DNA of 64,000 nt from Chryseobacterium piperi. Its GTDB lineage: Bacteria; Bacteroidota; Bacteroidia; Flavobacteriales; Weeksellaceae. This document shows, piece after piece, positions 16,752 to 26,373 of the stretch (the stretch's first letter is position 1; each line of letters opens with the position of its first letter). The translations under genes were made by a program, and so were the position numbers. The notes under the pieces were generated by a model. That model saw only the letters and a list, made by a program, of their open reading frames with translations. It was not told the DNA's origin and did no database searches. The stretch is taken from positions 744,001 through 808,000 of the forward strand of contig NZ_CP023049.2 of NCBI RefSeq assembly GCF_002285635.2, in the 5' to 3' direction.

Positions 16752-17668
16752 AAATCAAATGCTTCTGTAAGCCTTTTATCTTCATCTAATCTTTCGATTA
16801 ATTTTTCAAGACCTTCAAATTTAATTTCTTCGTGTAGGAAATCCCTAAACTTCACAGTGATATTCTGATCATAAATATCTTCGTTAAAGTCAAGGATATA
16901 GACTTCAACCGTTAGAGCTTTACCACCTACTGTTGGATTAGTTCCAACACTCAACATCCCTTTATACTGTTGACCTTTTACTTCAACTTCAACAATATAA
17001 GCACCTTTTTTAGGTAATAATTTGATAGATTCAGTATTGATATTGGCTGTAGGATAGCCGATTGTTCTTCCTATTTTCTTTCCGTGAATTACTTTTCCTG
17101 AAACAGCGTAAGGATATCCCAATATCTCATTGGCTTCTTTAATATTTCCTGCAAGAAGGGCATTTCTGACTTTGGTAGAACTCACATTATATTCATGAAG
17201 ATTAATAGCCTCCATTTGTTCAACTTCAAAATCTAATTCTTTTGACAGCTTTTGAAGAAGTTCAAAGTTTCCACTCTTATTTTTCCCAAAAGAATGGTCA
17301 TATCCTATAATAAGGTATTTCACATTCAGTTTGTCAATCAGGATCTGGCGAACAAATTCTTCTCCGGTCAGATTTCTGAATTCTTCATCAAATTCTTTCA
17401 GAAATAAATTATTGATGCCATACTTTTCCATCAATAATGTTTTTTCCTCCACGGTGTTTAAAAGTTTTAAATCTTCATTAGGATTAAAAACAAATCTGGG
17501 ATGGGGCCAAAAAGTAAGGATAGCAGTTTCCAAATGATTTTCTGCACCCACTTTTTTTAATTCATCAATAATACATTTGTGCCCAAGATGCACTCCGTCA
17601 AACATACCTAAAGACAATGCCAAAGGCTTTTGAGAGGAATAATCTTTAAAATTCTTAAAAACTTTCAA
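16748..17668 (-). CDS. ribF: Bifunctional riboflavin kinase/FAD synthetase
   Basis: 306-residue enzyme making FMN and FAD from riboflavin. The N-terminal nucleotidyltransferase domain has SLGMFDGVHLGHK and IIGYDHSFGKNKSGN and VSSTKVRNALLAGN; the C-terminal kinase domain has GKKIGRTIGYPTANI and GMLSVGTNPTVGG. I start at TTG 17668 (MKVFKNFKDY), the family's usual start. A longer frame begins with TTG at 17689, but the promoter TATATTTG overlaps that codon and transcription should start downstream of it. It diverges from atpD. Confidence 0.93.
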   Translation of the reverse strand: MKVFKNFKDYSSQKPLALSLGMFDGVHLGHKCIIDELKKVGAENHLETAILTFWPHPRFVFNPNEDLKLLNTVEEKTLLMEKYGINNLFLKEFDEEFRNLTGEEFVRQILIDKLNVKYLIIGYDHSFGKNKSGNFELLQKLSKELDFEVEQMEAINLHEYNVSSTKVRNALLAGNIKEANEILGYPYAVSGKVIHGKKIGRTIGYPTANINTESIKLLPKKGAYIVEVEVKGQQYKGMLSVGTNPTVGGKALTVEVYILDFNEDIYDQNITVKFRDFLHEEIKFEGLEKLIERLDEDKRLTEAFDF

Positions 17669-17686
17669 AACGAAAAAATTTGATTG

Positions 17687-17717
17687 CAAATATAGATATA
17701 ATGTAACAATCTATCAA
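17687..17717 (-). promoter_or_regulatory. Promoter of ribF
   Basis: The minus strand reads TTG (17717-17715), 20-base spacer, TATATTTG (17694-17687), an exact Bacteroidetes-type promoter. Predicted start near 17681, about 13 bases before the TTG start codon. It decides against the longer ribF frame. Confidence 0.6.
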
Positions 17718-17825
17718 TATAACGATGTGCCAATATTTTTTGTAGTTAAAATATGATTGTCAGATCGGTAAACTTCTCCATTGATAAATTTGTAAAAAGT
17801 ATGATAAAAATCTTTTTTTTAGCAA

Positions 17826-19384
<1,559 letters not shown>

Positions 19385-19396
19385 TAAGTTAGACAT

Positions 19397-19458
19397 GAGA
19401 TATCAGATACTAGACATGAGACTTTAAAAGTTGTCTGAAATCTGAGATCTGAAATCTT
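19397..19458. repeat. Word-reiterating hairpin between atpD and atpC
   Basis: Left arm AGATATCAGATACTAGACAtgagACTTT (19399 on) pairs imperfectly with the right arm, whose reverse complement keeps AGAT, TCAGAT, AGACA and ACTTT in the same order, with a 4-base bulge. Words agacatgag and gaaatctgag are reiterated. It sits inside an operon, so it is transcribed and should form a stable stem. Confidence 0.55.
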
Positions 19459-19473
19459 TTAATCTAAATTAAA

Positions 19474-19755
19474 ATGAATATAAAAATTTTAACACCAGAG
19501 TACGTAGTTTTTGAAGGCGAAGTAAACTCTGTATTGCTGCCAGGTAAGAATGGTGAATTTCATATCATGAAAAACCACGCAGGAATCGTTTCTTCTTTAA
19601 TCAACGGTAAAGTAAAATTGTATACTAATTCTATCGAAGAAGGATACGCTAAACACTTTACAAGGGAGAATGAAAAAGATTCTGTTTTTTCTTATCCTAT
19701 CAAAAGCGGTGTTGTAGAATTTAATCATGATAAAGGGATTATCCTTTGTGAGTAA
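19474..19755 (+). CDS. atpC: F1F0 ATP synthase subunit epsilon
   Basis: 93-residue epsilon subunit consisting of the N-terminal beta-sandwich only: MNIKILTPEYVVFEGEVNSVLLPGKNGEFHIMKNHAGIVSSL. It lacks the C-terminal helical hairpin that, in E. coli, inhibits ATP hydrolysis; short forms are usual in Bacteroidetes. Part of the central stalk with gamma. It is in an operon with atpD and followed by a strong terminator. Confidence 0.93.
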   Translation: MNIKILTPEYVVFEGEVNSVLLPGKNGEFHIMKNHAGIVSSLINGKVKLYTNSIEEGYAKHFTRENEKDSVFSYPIKSGVVEFNHDKGIILCE

Positions 19756-19781
19756 TTAAATGAAAAGCTAAATATATTTTC

Positions 19782-19812
19782 AAAAAGTGTAACTTTGGTT
19801 ACACTTTTTTTT
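19782..19812 (+). terminator. Terminator after atpC
   Basis: Stem AAAAAGTGTAAC (19782-19793), TTTG loop, perfect complement GTTACACTTTTT (19798-19809) running into more T. Confidence 0.88.
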
Positions 19813-19835
19813 ATGTGTTGTAAAAATCTGATTCT

Positions 19836-20657
19836 ATGAGGAAAAGTATAATCATGTTGTTTACAGTTTTGGGTATGCTGCTGAATGCTCAGAATTTCAA
19901 AACGAAAAGAGGCATTATAAGCCTTGATGGAGTGCATGTCGCAAAAATATCTAACAAATCAAGTGAATATACTTTCATGGATTTGAAAGAGACTCCCATC
20001 TATACCATTCGATTCATTGATAAAAGTATCGTAGACTCAGTAAGAGATAGCTATATCCAGCTGAACAGGGTTTATAACAGAGAGAAGACATTAGACCTGG
20101 ACTACATTTCTCCATCCGCATTTTCAGGCGAAGAAAGGTCTGCTGTATACACCTCAATAAAAGGTTTAAAGCTCATTGATAATAAAGGAATTAATATCAA
20201 GAACCTGGATGAACTTTTTAACAACAACCCTAAACGAAAACTTGACAGCAAAACAAAAGATGCTTACTCTACGAGAAGTAAGATCGACAGGCTGAAAATT
20301 GAAGTGAATAGTGTAGGGGAGATTCTAAGTAATGGAGTTCCTGTAGGGTATTTCACCAACTTACCGGTAAGCTTCGGTTCCGATGATACTATTTCAGAAA
20401 AAACCCTTTTGGATATTGAGATTTATGATGCTAAAAGCAAGTACATCGGTAAATATATTACGACAACAAAACAGATTAAGACTGCTGGTGGAAAAACGTT
20501 CACTCTTTATAGGGAAATTTCGGGAAGAGCTTCGATTTTAAAATTTCCGACGTATAAATCTATTGCAGAACGGATGGCAATTTTAGATCCGAATTTTATT
20601 AAAGTTCAGGAGAAAGTGATTGTTGGGCAGGTTGTGAAGGATGGCGTTGAGAAATAA
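19836..20657 (+). CDS. Secreted hypothetical protein
   Basis: 273-residue protein with a signal peptide (MRKSIIMLFTVLGMLLNAQ). The mature part is mixed, with a repeated use of short beta-type segments (GIISLDGVHVAKISNKSSEYTFMDL; ISLDI-like strands) and a Lys-rich middle; no catalytic motif or lipobox is visible. I do not recognise the family. It probably stands alone: a terminator precedes it and a perfect inverted repeat lies 85 bases after its stop. Confidence 0.65.
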   Translation: MRKSIIMLFTVLGMLLNAQNFKTKRGIISLDGVHVAKISNKSSEYTFMDLKETPIYTIRFIDKSIVDSVRDSYIQLNRVYNREKTLDLDYISPSAFSGEERSAVYTSIKGLKLIDNKGINIKNLDELFNNNPKRKLDSKTKDAYSTRSKIDRLKIEVNSVGEILSNGVPVGYFTNLPVSFGSDDTISEKTLLDIEIYDAKSKYIGKYITTTKQIKTAGGKTFTLYREISGRASILKFPTYKSIAERMAILDPNFIKVQEKVIVGQVVKDGVEK

Positions 20658-20742
20658 AAGATCTATCATTTAGTTGGATTCGAAATTTATTTGCTAATCA
20701 ATCTGCTTCGTTTTCAAAATATTCAAATGAATCTGCATAAAC

Positions 20743-20811
20743 TTTGTCATTCCGTAGGAATCTCAACGAACCTTATAAAAGTCAGAATCTAGATTCCTAC
20801 GGAATGACAAA
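20743..20811. repeat. Perfect 21-bp inverted repeat element
   Basis: 20743-20763 (begins TTTGTCATTCCGTAGG) and 20791-20811 (ends GGAATGACAAA) are perfect 21-base complements, separated by 27 bases. No coding content. It lies between convergent genes. The sharp ends suggest a mobile palindromic element (REP/MITE-like) and not a simple terminator: there is no T-tract. Confidence 0.75.
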
Positions 20812-20841
20812 ATCGATGTTAAAATTTTTTTAAAATTAAGA

Positions 20842-23031
20842 TTACAAACTCAAAATAACGCCATTATCCTTTAGTTGCTGTACCGGCTTTGAAAACCAAA
20901 ATAATTCGAAATCCTCAAAATTCTCTTCAAATTGGGTTTTCAATTGTTGAAGAGTAATTTTTTTACTACTCACTTTAGAGTTTTCTTCGAACATTCTCAT
21001 GAGCCATTCCGCTTTTTCCTGTTCCATATCTACTTTTACAATATTTGTTTTTAAATGGAACGTGAGCTGTGTATATGGCCATGAATTTTGTTTTTTCGTT
21101 TTGATGTAATTCTCACGGATTACATTTCTATCCAGAAAAATAACTTTTGAATTCCCTTTAAATGAAAAATTCTCTTCCTCTAAAAGACAATCATGAATAT
21201 AATCCGGATGAACGGTTGTTTTCGGAATTTTAAAAGTGAACCAATCCTGTAATGGAATGTCGAAATTAATTCCATGCATATAATTAAAAAGGGATTTTTT
21301 GAGACCAAAGCTAAACTGGCTATGATCGATTCCCGTTTTATCTGTGAAATCAATATCATTATTAGCAAACAGAATTTCCTGTTTGATAGGGGTAACTCCA
21401 AATTCTTCAGGATTTAAACCAACCGGTGAATGAGCGGTCATAGCAAACTGATGCCAAAATCCACTCTGTAAAATCCCCATTTCAAATAATTGCCTAACCA
21501 TTTCTAAAGAATCAATGGTTTCCTGAACAGTCTGGGTAGGGTAGCCGTACATGAGATAAGCATGGATCATAATCCCCGCTTCTGTAAAATTTCTGGTTAC
21601 CTGAGCTACCTGTTCTACTGAGATTCCTTTATCAATTAGTTTCAATAAACGATCGCTGGCGACTTCCAATCCTCCGGAAACGGCAACACAACCGGACAGT
21701 TTCAGTAAAAAGCATAGGTCTTTAGTAAAGCTTTTTTCAAATCTAATATTGGTCCACCAAGTAACGACTAAATTTCTCCGTAAAATTTCTAAGGCGACTT
21801 CTCGCATTAAAGCGGGTGGGGCAGCTTCATCCACGAAATGGAATCCTGTTTCTCCTGTACTTTTGATAAGTTCTTCCATTCTGTCTACCAGAATTTTTGC
21901 AGAGATAGGCTCATAAATTTTAATGTAATCCAGAGAAATATCACAGAATGTACATTTCCCCCAATAGCAGCCATGAGCCATTGTCAGTTTATTCCATCTT
22001 CCGTCACTCCATAAGCTATGCATTGGGTTAGCGATTTCGATAACGGAAATATATTGATCGAGGAGCAAATCCGTGTATTCCGGTGTTCCAATCTCGGATT
22101 GCTTATAATCGTGTCTTTTTGAATTATTTATATAAGTAACTTTCTCATTTTCAATTAAAAAAGTTCTTTTGAATTCGGCAGTTGTGACGGGAATATTTAG
22201 ATTTTCATAGAGAAGTTCAATGGGAAGTTCTCCGTCATCTAAGGTGATAAAATCAAAAAATTCAAAAACCCGGCTATCTTTTATTTCTCTTAATTCAGTA
22301 TTGGGGAAACCACCACCCATCGCAGTTTTGATATGGGGAAAATTTTCTTTAATGAATTGGGCACATCTGAAAGCAGAATATAAATTTCCGGGAAAAGGGA
22401 TAGAAAAACAAACCAGTTTAGGTTGAACAAATTCCAGTTTTTCCTTTAAGATTTGTAGAGTAATATTATCAATAAACGTCTGCTGGCCTTGTAATTTCAG
22501 ATATAATTCATCAAAAGAATTAGCACTTTTCCCCAGGCGCTCAGCATACCTGCTGAAACCAAAATCAGCATCCACATTTTCAACAATATAGTCTGATAAA
22601 TCTTCCAGATATAACGTTGACAGATGTTTAGCTTTATCCTGTAACCCCATATTTCCAAAAGCAAATTCCATATCATCTAACTGATTGAATCGGGAGGCTT
22701 CCGGTAAAAAGTTCATGCTGCAGATCTGTCTTGCCAAAGTGGGATTTTTCCCTTGAAGAAAAAGTATAACCTGATCAATGGTTCTTAAATATTCTTCCCT
22801 TAAAGCAAAAATCCTTTGAGAGTTTTCTGATGCGTTTTGAAGACTTATTTCCTTATTGAAAATAGTTTGGAGTCCTTCTTTAGAAAATAAGTCCAGAATA
22901 ACTTCAATTCCCAGATCCAGCTGATAGCTGGAAATATTTTTGGTATTTAAAAAACCTTTAATATAAGCTGTCGCAGGATAAGGAGTGTTAAGCTGAGTAA
23001 AAGGTGGAGTGATAAGAAGAAGATCTTTCAA
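20842..23031 (-). CDS. B12-binding-domain radical SAM protein
   Basis: 729-residue protein. The N-terminal LLLITPPFTQLNTPYPATAYIKGFL opening and KTAMGGGFPNTELREI (about 235-250) are typical of the B12-binding-like domain, although the DxHxxG ligand motif is not evident. The radical SAM cluster is in AHGCYWGKCTFCDIS (about 350-362), spaced Cx4Cx2C and not the usual Cx3Cx2C. Further family features are GFHFVDEAAPP and CVAVSGGLEVASDRLLKLIDKGI. Substrate unknown; no RiPP precursor or methyltransferase partner is next to it. Its own promoter may be TAAATTTG at 23053-23046. Confidence 0.85.
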   Translation of the reverse strand: MKDLLLITPPFTQLNTPYPATAYIKGFLNTKNISSYQLDLGIEVILDLFSKEGLQTIFNKEISLQNASENSQRIFALREEYLRTIDQVILFLQGKNPTLARQICSMNFLPEASRFNQLDDMEFAFGNMGLQDKAKHLSTLYLEDLSDYIVENVDADFGFSRYAERLGKSANSFDELYLKLQGQQTFIDNITLQILKEKLEFVQPKLVCFSIPFPGNLYSAFRCAQFIKENFPHIKTAMGGGFPNTELREIKDSRVFEFFDFITLDDGELPIELLYENLNIPVTTAEFKRTFLIENEKVTYINNSKRHDYKQSEIGTPEYTDLLLDQYISVIEIANPMHSLWSDGRWNKLTMAHGCYWGKCTFCDISLDYIKIYEPISAKILVDRMEELIKSTGETGFHFVDEAAPPALMREVALEILRRNLVVTWWTNIRFEKSFTKDLCFLLKLSGCVAVSGGLEVASDRLLKLIDKGISVEQVAQVTRNFTEAGIMIHAYLMYGYPTQTVQETIDSLEMVRQLFEMGILQSGFWHQFAMTAHSPVGLNPEEFGVTPIKQEILFANNDIDFTDKTGIDHSQFSFGLKKSLFNYMHGINFDIPLQDWFTFKIPKTTVHPDYIHDCLLEEENFSFKGNSKVIFLDRNVIRENYIKTKKQNSWPYTQLTFHLKTNIVKVDMEQEKAEWLMRMFEENSKVSSKKITLQQLKTQFEENFEDFELFWFSKPVQQLKDNGVILSL

Positions 23032-23114
23032 TAGGAAAATTTTTACAAATTTATTTTAAATTATTATATCCGGACTGCACAAAAAATAAGAGTTTGTAAA
23101 AAATAATATGAAAC

Positions 23115-23573
23115 CTATTTCTGTAAGCCAAACTTAGCAATAGTTGAATTTATTTTTTTCATCCATTCGTTGGGTTTTGTAGAGTATCCCGAAGAAGCAA
23201 TGGCTTTAACCCAATCATTATAGTTGTTGTTATCTTTTAGCTGATTATAAAGCTTTTTTCTGGAAAGCATCCGGCAAAAGGCCTCATAACTTTCGCGTAC
23301 AGAATTAAAACTCTTAAATCTGGAAGTATTAACATCATTTTTTCCCACAATGCCAAAATGATTGTTAAGTGTTTTGCTGGCTTTGCTGGTACCGGCTCCT
23401 GATTCAACAATAGCAATAGCCAAAATGATTGAACTCGGAATTCCATACTGCTTTGACAGTTCCGTAGCGATATTTTTATGATCTTCAATATAAGAACGCT
23501 GAGCATTAGCTGTTGTAAAACAAAAAAAGAAAAAGCTGATGATCGCTACTTTAATATATTTAGAATTTTTCAT
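23115..23573 (-). CDS. Secreted glucosaminidase (GH73-like)
   Basis: 152-residue exported protein: signal peptide ending TTANAQ, then a compact GH73-type domain with the likely catalytic glutamate in AIAIVESGAGTSKASKTLNNHFGIVG (about 54-79) and YEAFCRMLSRKKLYNQL. These enzymes cut N-acetylglucosamine linkages in peptidoglycan. No LysM or other wall-binding domain is attached, so it is a minimal enzyme. TAAATTTG at 23598-23591 on the minus strand would start its transcript about 10 bases before the ATG. Confidence 0.82.
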   Translation of the reverse strand: MKNSKYIKVAIISFFFFCFTTANAQRSYIEDHKNIATELSKQYGIPSSIILAIAIVESGAGTSKASKTLNNHFGIVGKNDVNTSRFKSFNSVRESYEAFCRMLSRKKLYNQLKDNNNYNDWVKAIASSGYSTKPNEWMKKINSTIAKFGLQK

Positions 23574-23726
23574 ATAAATTCATTTTGACGCAAATTTATT
23601 AGATAAAATAATGAAGCTTAAAAATTTTAACGATGTTTAACGAATAGGGTAGTCTGATTCATTTTTCTTTTCGACAATTATCCGGAATAGATTCCAATAC
23701 AAAAACGGATAGATGAAGATAAAAAA

Positions 23727-23762
23727 GGCCATTGTATTTCAAATGACCTTTTATATTTTATT
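23727..23762 (-). terminator. Terminator of the alpha-oxoamine synthase gene
   Basis: On the minus strand AAAAGGTCATTTG (about 23755-23743) pairs with an imperfect complement CAATGGCCTTTTTT (about 23738-23725), the second arm ending in a T-run. One mismatch in the stem. Confidence 0.6.
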
Positions 23763-25037
23763 TTAAATTGCTTTAAACTGAATATTATTCTCTTTAAGAT
23801 AATGTTCAGCTTGCTCTTTGTAATGCCCACTCATTAATTTGTCGTGAATAGCTTCAAAAGCAGCCAATGTTTCATTAATTTCAGAATCAGTGTGAGATGC
23901 TGTTGGAATTAATCTTAATAAGATCATTCCTTTAGGAATTACAGGATAAACAACAACAGAAGTAAAGATACCATAGATCTCTCTTAGGTCTTTTACCAGA
24001 AGGGTAGCTTCTACGGGTGTTCCCTGCATCATTACCGGTGTTACACAAGTATTACTATCCCCGATGTTGAACCCTCTCTCTTTAAGCCCGTTTTGTAGTT
24101 TATATGTATTTTCCCAAAGTTTTGCTTTAATCTCCGGTCTTGTTCTTAATAATTCCAGTCTTTTAAGACCACCGATTACCATTGGCATCGTAAGAGATTT
24201 AGCGAAAATCTGAGATCTTAAATTGAATTTTAAGTATCTGATGACTTCTTTATCTCCGGCAATAAAAGCTCCAAAACCTGCCATTGATTTGGCAAAAGTA
24301 GAGAAGTATACATCAATCTGATCCTGGCATCCCTGCTCTTCTCCAGCTCCGGCTCCTGTTTCTCCAAGAGTTCCGAAACCATGAGCATCATCTACCAATA
24401 GTCTGAAGTTATATTTTGATTTAAGGTCACAAATTTCTTTAATTTTTCCCTGCTGGCCTCTCATTCCGAAAACCCCTTCAGTGATTACAAGAATACCCCC
24501 TCCGTTCTCTTCAGCTACTTTAGTAGCTCTTTGAAGGTTTTTTTCAAGACTTTCAATATCATTGTGTCTGTACGTAAATCTTTTTCCTGAATGAAGTCTT
24601 ACACCATCCACGATACATGCATGTGAATCTACATCATAAACGATTACGTCATTTCTGTTAACTAAAGCGTCAATAGTGGAAACCATTCCCTGGTATCCAA
24701 AGTTTAATAAATAAGCAGATTCTTTTTGAACAAAATCAGCAAGCTCTCTTTCCAGTTGTAGGTGCTGTTCTGTTTCTCCGGACATAGCTCTTGCTCCCAT
24801 CGGATAAAACATTCCGTATTGAGCAGCAGCCTTTGCATCAGCTTCCAATACTTCAGGATGATTACATAATCCTAAATAATCATTAGCACTCCAGAAGATT
24901 ACTTCTCTTCCCTGAAACTGCATTCTAGGTCCGATAGGCCCTTCAAGTCTTGGGAAAATAAAATAGCCTTCTCCATAATCTGCAAATTGTCCAAGAGGTC
25001 CTGGATTTTCTTTTATTCTTTCAAAAATATCCAACAT
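23763..25037 (-). CDS. Alpha-oxoamine synthase, probable cysteate fatty-acyltransferase
   Basis: 424-residue PLP enzyme of the alpha-oxoamine synthase family (relatives: glycine C-acetyltransferase, serine palmitoyltransferase). Visible sites: DSHACIVDG (His139 stacking on PLP), DDAHGFGTLG (216-225) and Schiff-base Lys250 in FSTFAKSMAGFG. Such enzymes condense an amino acid with an acyl thioester and lose CO2. Because its neighbour resembles a cysteine/cysteate synthase, I infer the cysteate-fatty acyltransferase of sulfonolipid (capnine) synthesis described in Flavobacterium johnsoniae. Serine palmitoyltransferase or a Kbl-type enzyme remain possible. It has no membrane segment; it would act at the cytoplasmic face. 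Confidence 0.75.
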   Translation of the reverse strand: MLDIFERIKENPGPLGQFADYGEGYFIFPRLEGPIGPRMQFQGREVIFWSANDYLGLCNHPEVLEADAKAAAQYGMFYPMGARAMSGETEQHLQLERELADFVQKESAYLLNFGYQGMVSTIDALVNRNDVIVYDVDSHACIVDGVRLHSGKRFTYRHNDIESLEKNLQRATKVAEENGGGILVITEGVFGMRGQQGKIKEICDLKSKYNFRLLVDDAHGFGTLGETGAGAGEEQGCQDQIDVYFSTFAKSMAGFGAFIAGDKEVIRYLKFNLRSQIFAKSLTMPMVIGGLKRLELLRTRPEIKAKLWENTYKLQNGLKERGFNIGDSNTCVTPVMMQGTPVEATLLVKDLREIYGIFTSVVVYPVIPKGMILLRLIPTASHTDSEINETLAAFEAIHDKLMSGHYKEQAEHYLKENNIQFKAI

Positions 25038-25055
25038 TTTATTAGTAATTTTAAG

Positions 25056-25092
25056 TAAAAAAGCCTTTTGTGATCTACAAAAAAGGCTTTAT
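25056..25092 (-). terminator. Hairpin between the two sulfonolipid-type genes
   Basis: Minus strand: AAAGCCTTTT (25090-25081) and AAAAGGCTTT (25069-25060), 11-nt loop, followed by TTTT. It would terminate the upstream gene's transcript fully or partly before the synthase. Confidence 0.7.
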
Positions 25093-25111
25093 TGTATAGT
25101 ATTTGTTATTT

Positions 25112-26149
25112 TTATTTGATGAATTCTGTTTTAAACACTTCATCGTAGTTGTGTACACAATTATTGACGAAGCCTTGTTCAGCCATCCATTTGTCGCTAT
25201 ATACTTTGGTTATATATCTTGATCCGTGATCCGGATAGATGAGTACAACCAGATCGTCTTTTGAAAATTCATGAGACTGAGCATATTGTATAAGGCCCTG
25301 TGTTACGGCACCTGTCGTATATCCACCCATGATGGCTTCTTTTAATGCAATTTCACGCGTTCTGTATGCTGACATTTCATCATTCACCCTTACAAACTCA
25401 TCTACTTTTTCAAAAAGCAAAGCACCTGGAATCAGGTTTTTTCCCATTCCTTCAATCTGATAAGGATGAACATCTTCTTTATGAATTTCTCCGGTTTCAT
25501 GATAGCTTTTCAAAATAGAGCCATCAGCATCTACTCCGATAATCTTGATATCCGGATTTTTTTCTTTTAAAAATTTTGCTGAACCTGATAACGTTCCACC
25601 AGTACCGGTGCACGCAAAAAGGTGGGTAATCTTACCTTCCGTCTGTTCCCAGATTTCAGGTCCCGTAGTTTGGTAATGGGCATCAATATTCAATTCGTTA
25701 AAATACTGATTGATGTATACCGAATTAGGTGTTTCTGCAGCAATTCTCTTTGCTACTTCATAATAAGACCTGGGGTCGTTAGCCGGAACATTCGCCGGAC
25801 AAACATACACTACAGCACCAAGTGCTTTAAGATAGGCAATCTTTTCAGGTTTAGTTTTATCACTTACTGCTAAAATACATTTGTATCCTTTGATGATGCA
25901 AACCATTGCAAGAGAAAACCCGGTATTCCCAGATGTAGTCTCTACAATTACAGAATCTTCTTTTAATAAACCTTTCTTCTCAGCGTTTTCTATAATATGA
26001 AGTGCGATTCTATCTTTAGTGGAATGTCCAGGATTATATGATTCTAACTTGGCATAAACGGTTGCAGGAATATCTTTCGTTACAGTATTTAGCTTCACCA
26101 TAGGAGTGTTTCCTATTAGGCCAAGGATATTATCGTAAACATTACTCAT
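25112..26149 (-). CDS. PLP-dependent cysteine-synthase-like enzyme, probable cysteate synthase
   Basis: 345-residue fold-type II PLP enzyme. PLP lysine Lys45 lies in NPGHSTKDRIA, where O-acetylserine sulfhydrylases usually have NPGGSVKDR; TSGNTG (72-77) and GTGGTLSG (about 181-188) bind substrate and phosphate. The changed loop suggests a different substrate from cysteine synthase. Given the adjacent alpha-oxoamine synthase, cysteate formation is a reasonable inference; cystathionine or cysteine synthesis cannot be excluded. A TATTTTTG box (26188-26181, minus) would start transcription about 26 bases upstream of the ATG. Confidence 0.75.
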   Translation of the reverse strand: MSNVYDNILGLIGNTPMVKLNTVTKDIPATVYAKLESYNPGHSTKDRIALHIIENAEKKGLLKEDSVIVETTSGNTGFSLAMVCIIKGYKCILAVSDKTKPEKIAYLKALGAVVYVCPANVPANDPRSYYEVAKRIAAETPNSVYINQYFNELNIDAHYQTTGPEIWEQTEGKITHLFACTGTGGTLSGSAKFLKEKNPDIKIIGVDADGSILKSYHETGEIHKEDVHPYQIEGMGKNLIPGALLFEKVDEFVRVNDEMSAYRTREIALKEAIMGGYTTGAVTQGLIQYAQSHEFSKDDLVVLIYPDHGSRYITKVYSDKWMAEQGFVNNCVHNYDEVFKTEFIK

Positions 26150-26373
26150 TATTTGTTATTTTTCAATAAAAATCTGAGGGCAAAAATACAAAAAAATAAA
26201 TAATTTCTAAACTTTTGTTTGATTTCTAAGTCGCCATCAGATAATTAGTTGTTTTTTCATCTTCAATCATTGTACCAATATGCTCTCAAATACTACATCA
26301 GTATTTTTAAAATATGTTAAAATCAGCATAAAATGAGATAAAAACCCTATTTTCGCGTAATTGATTTTATACT

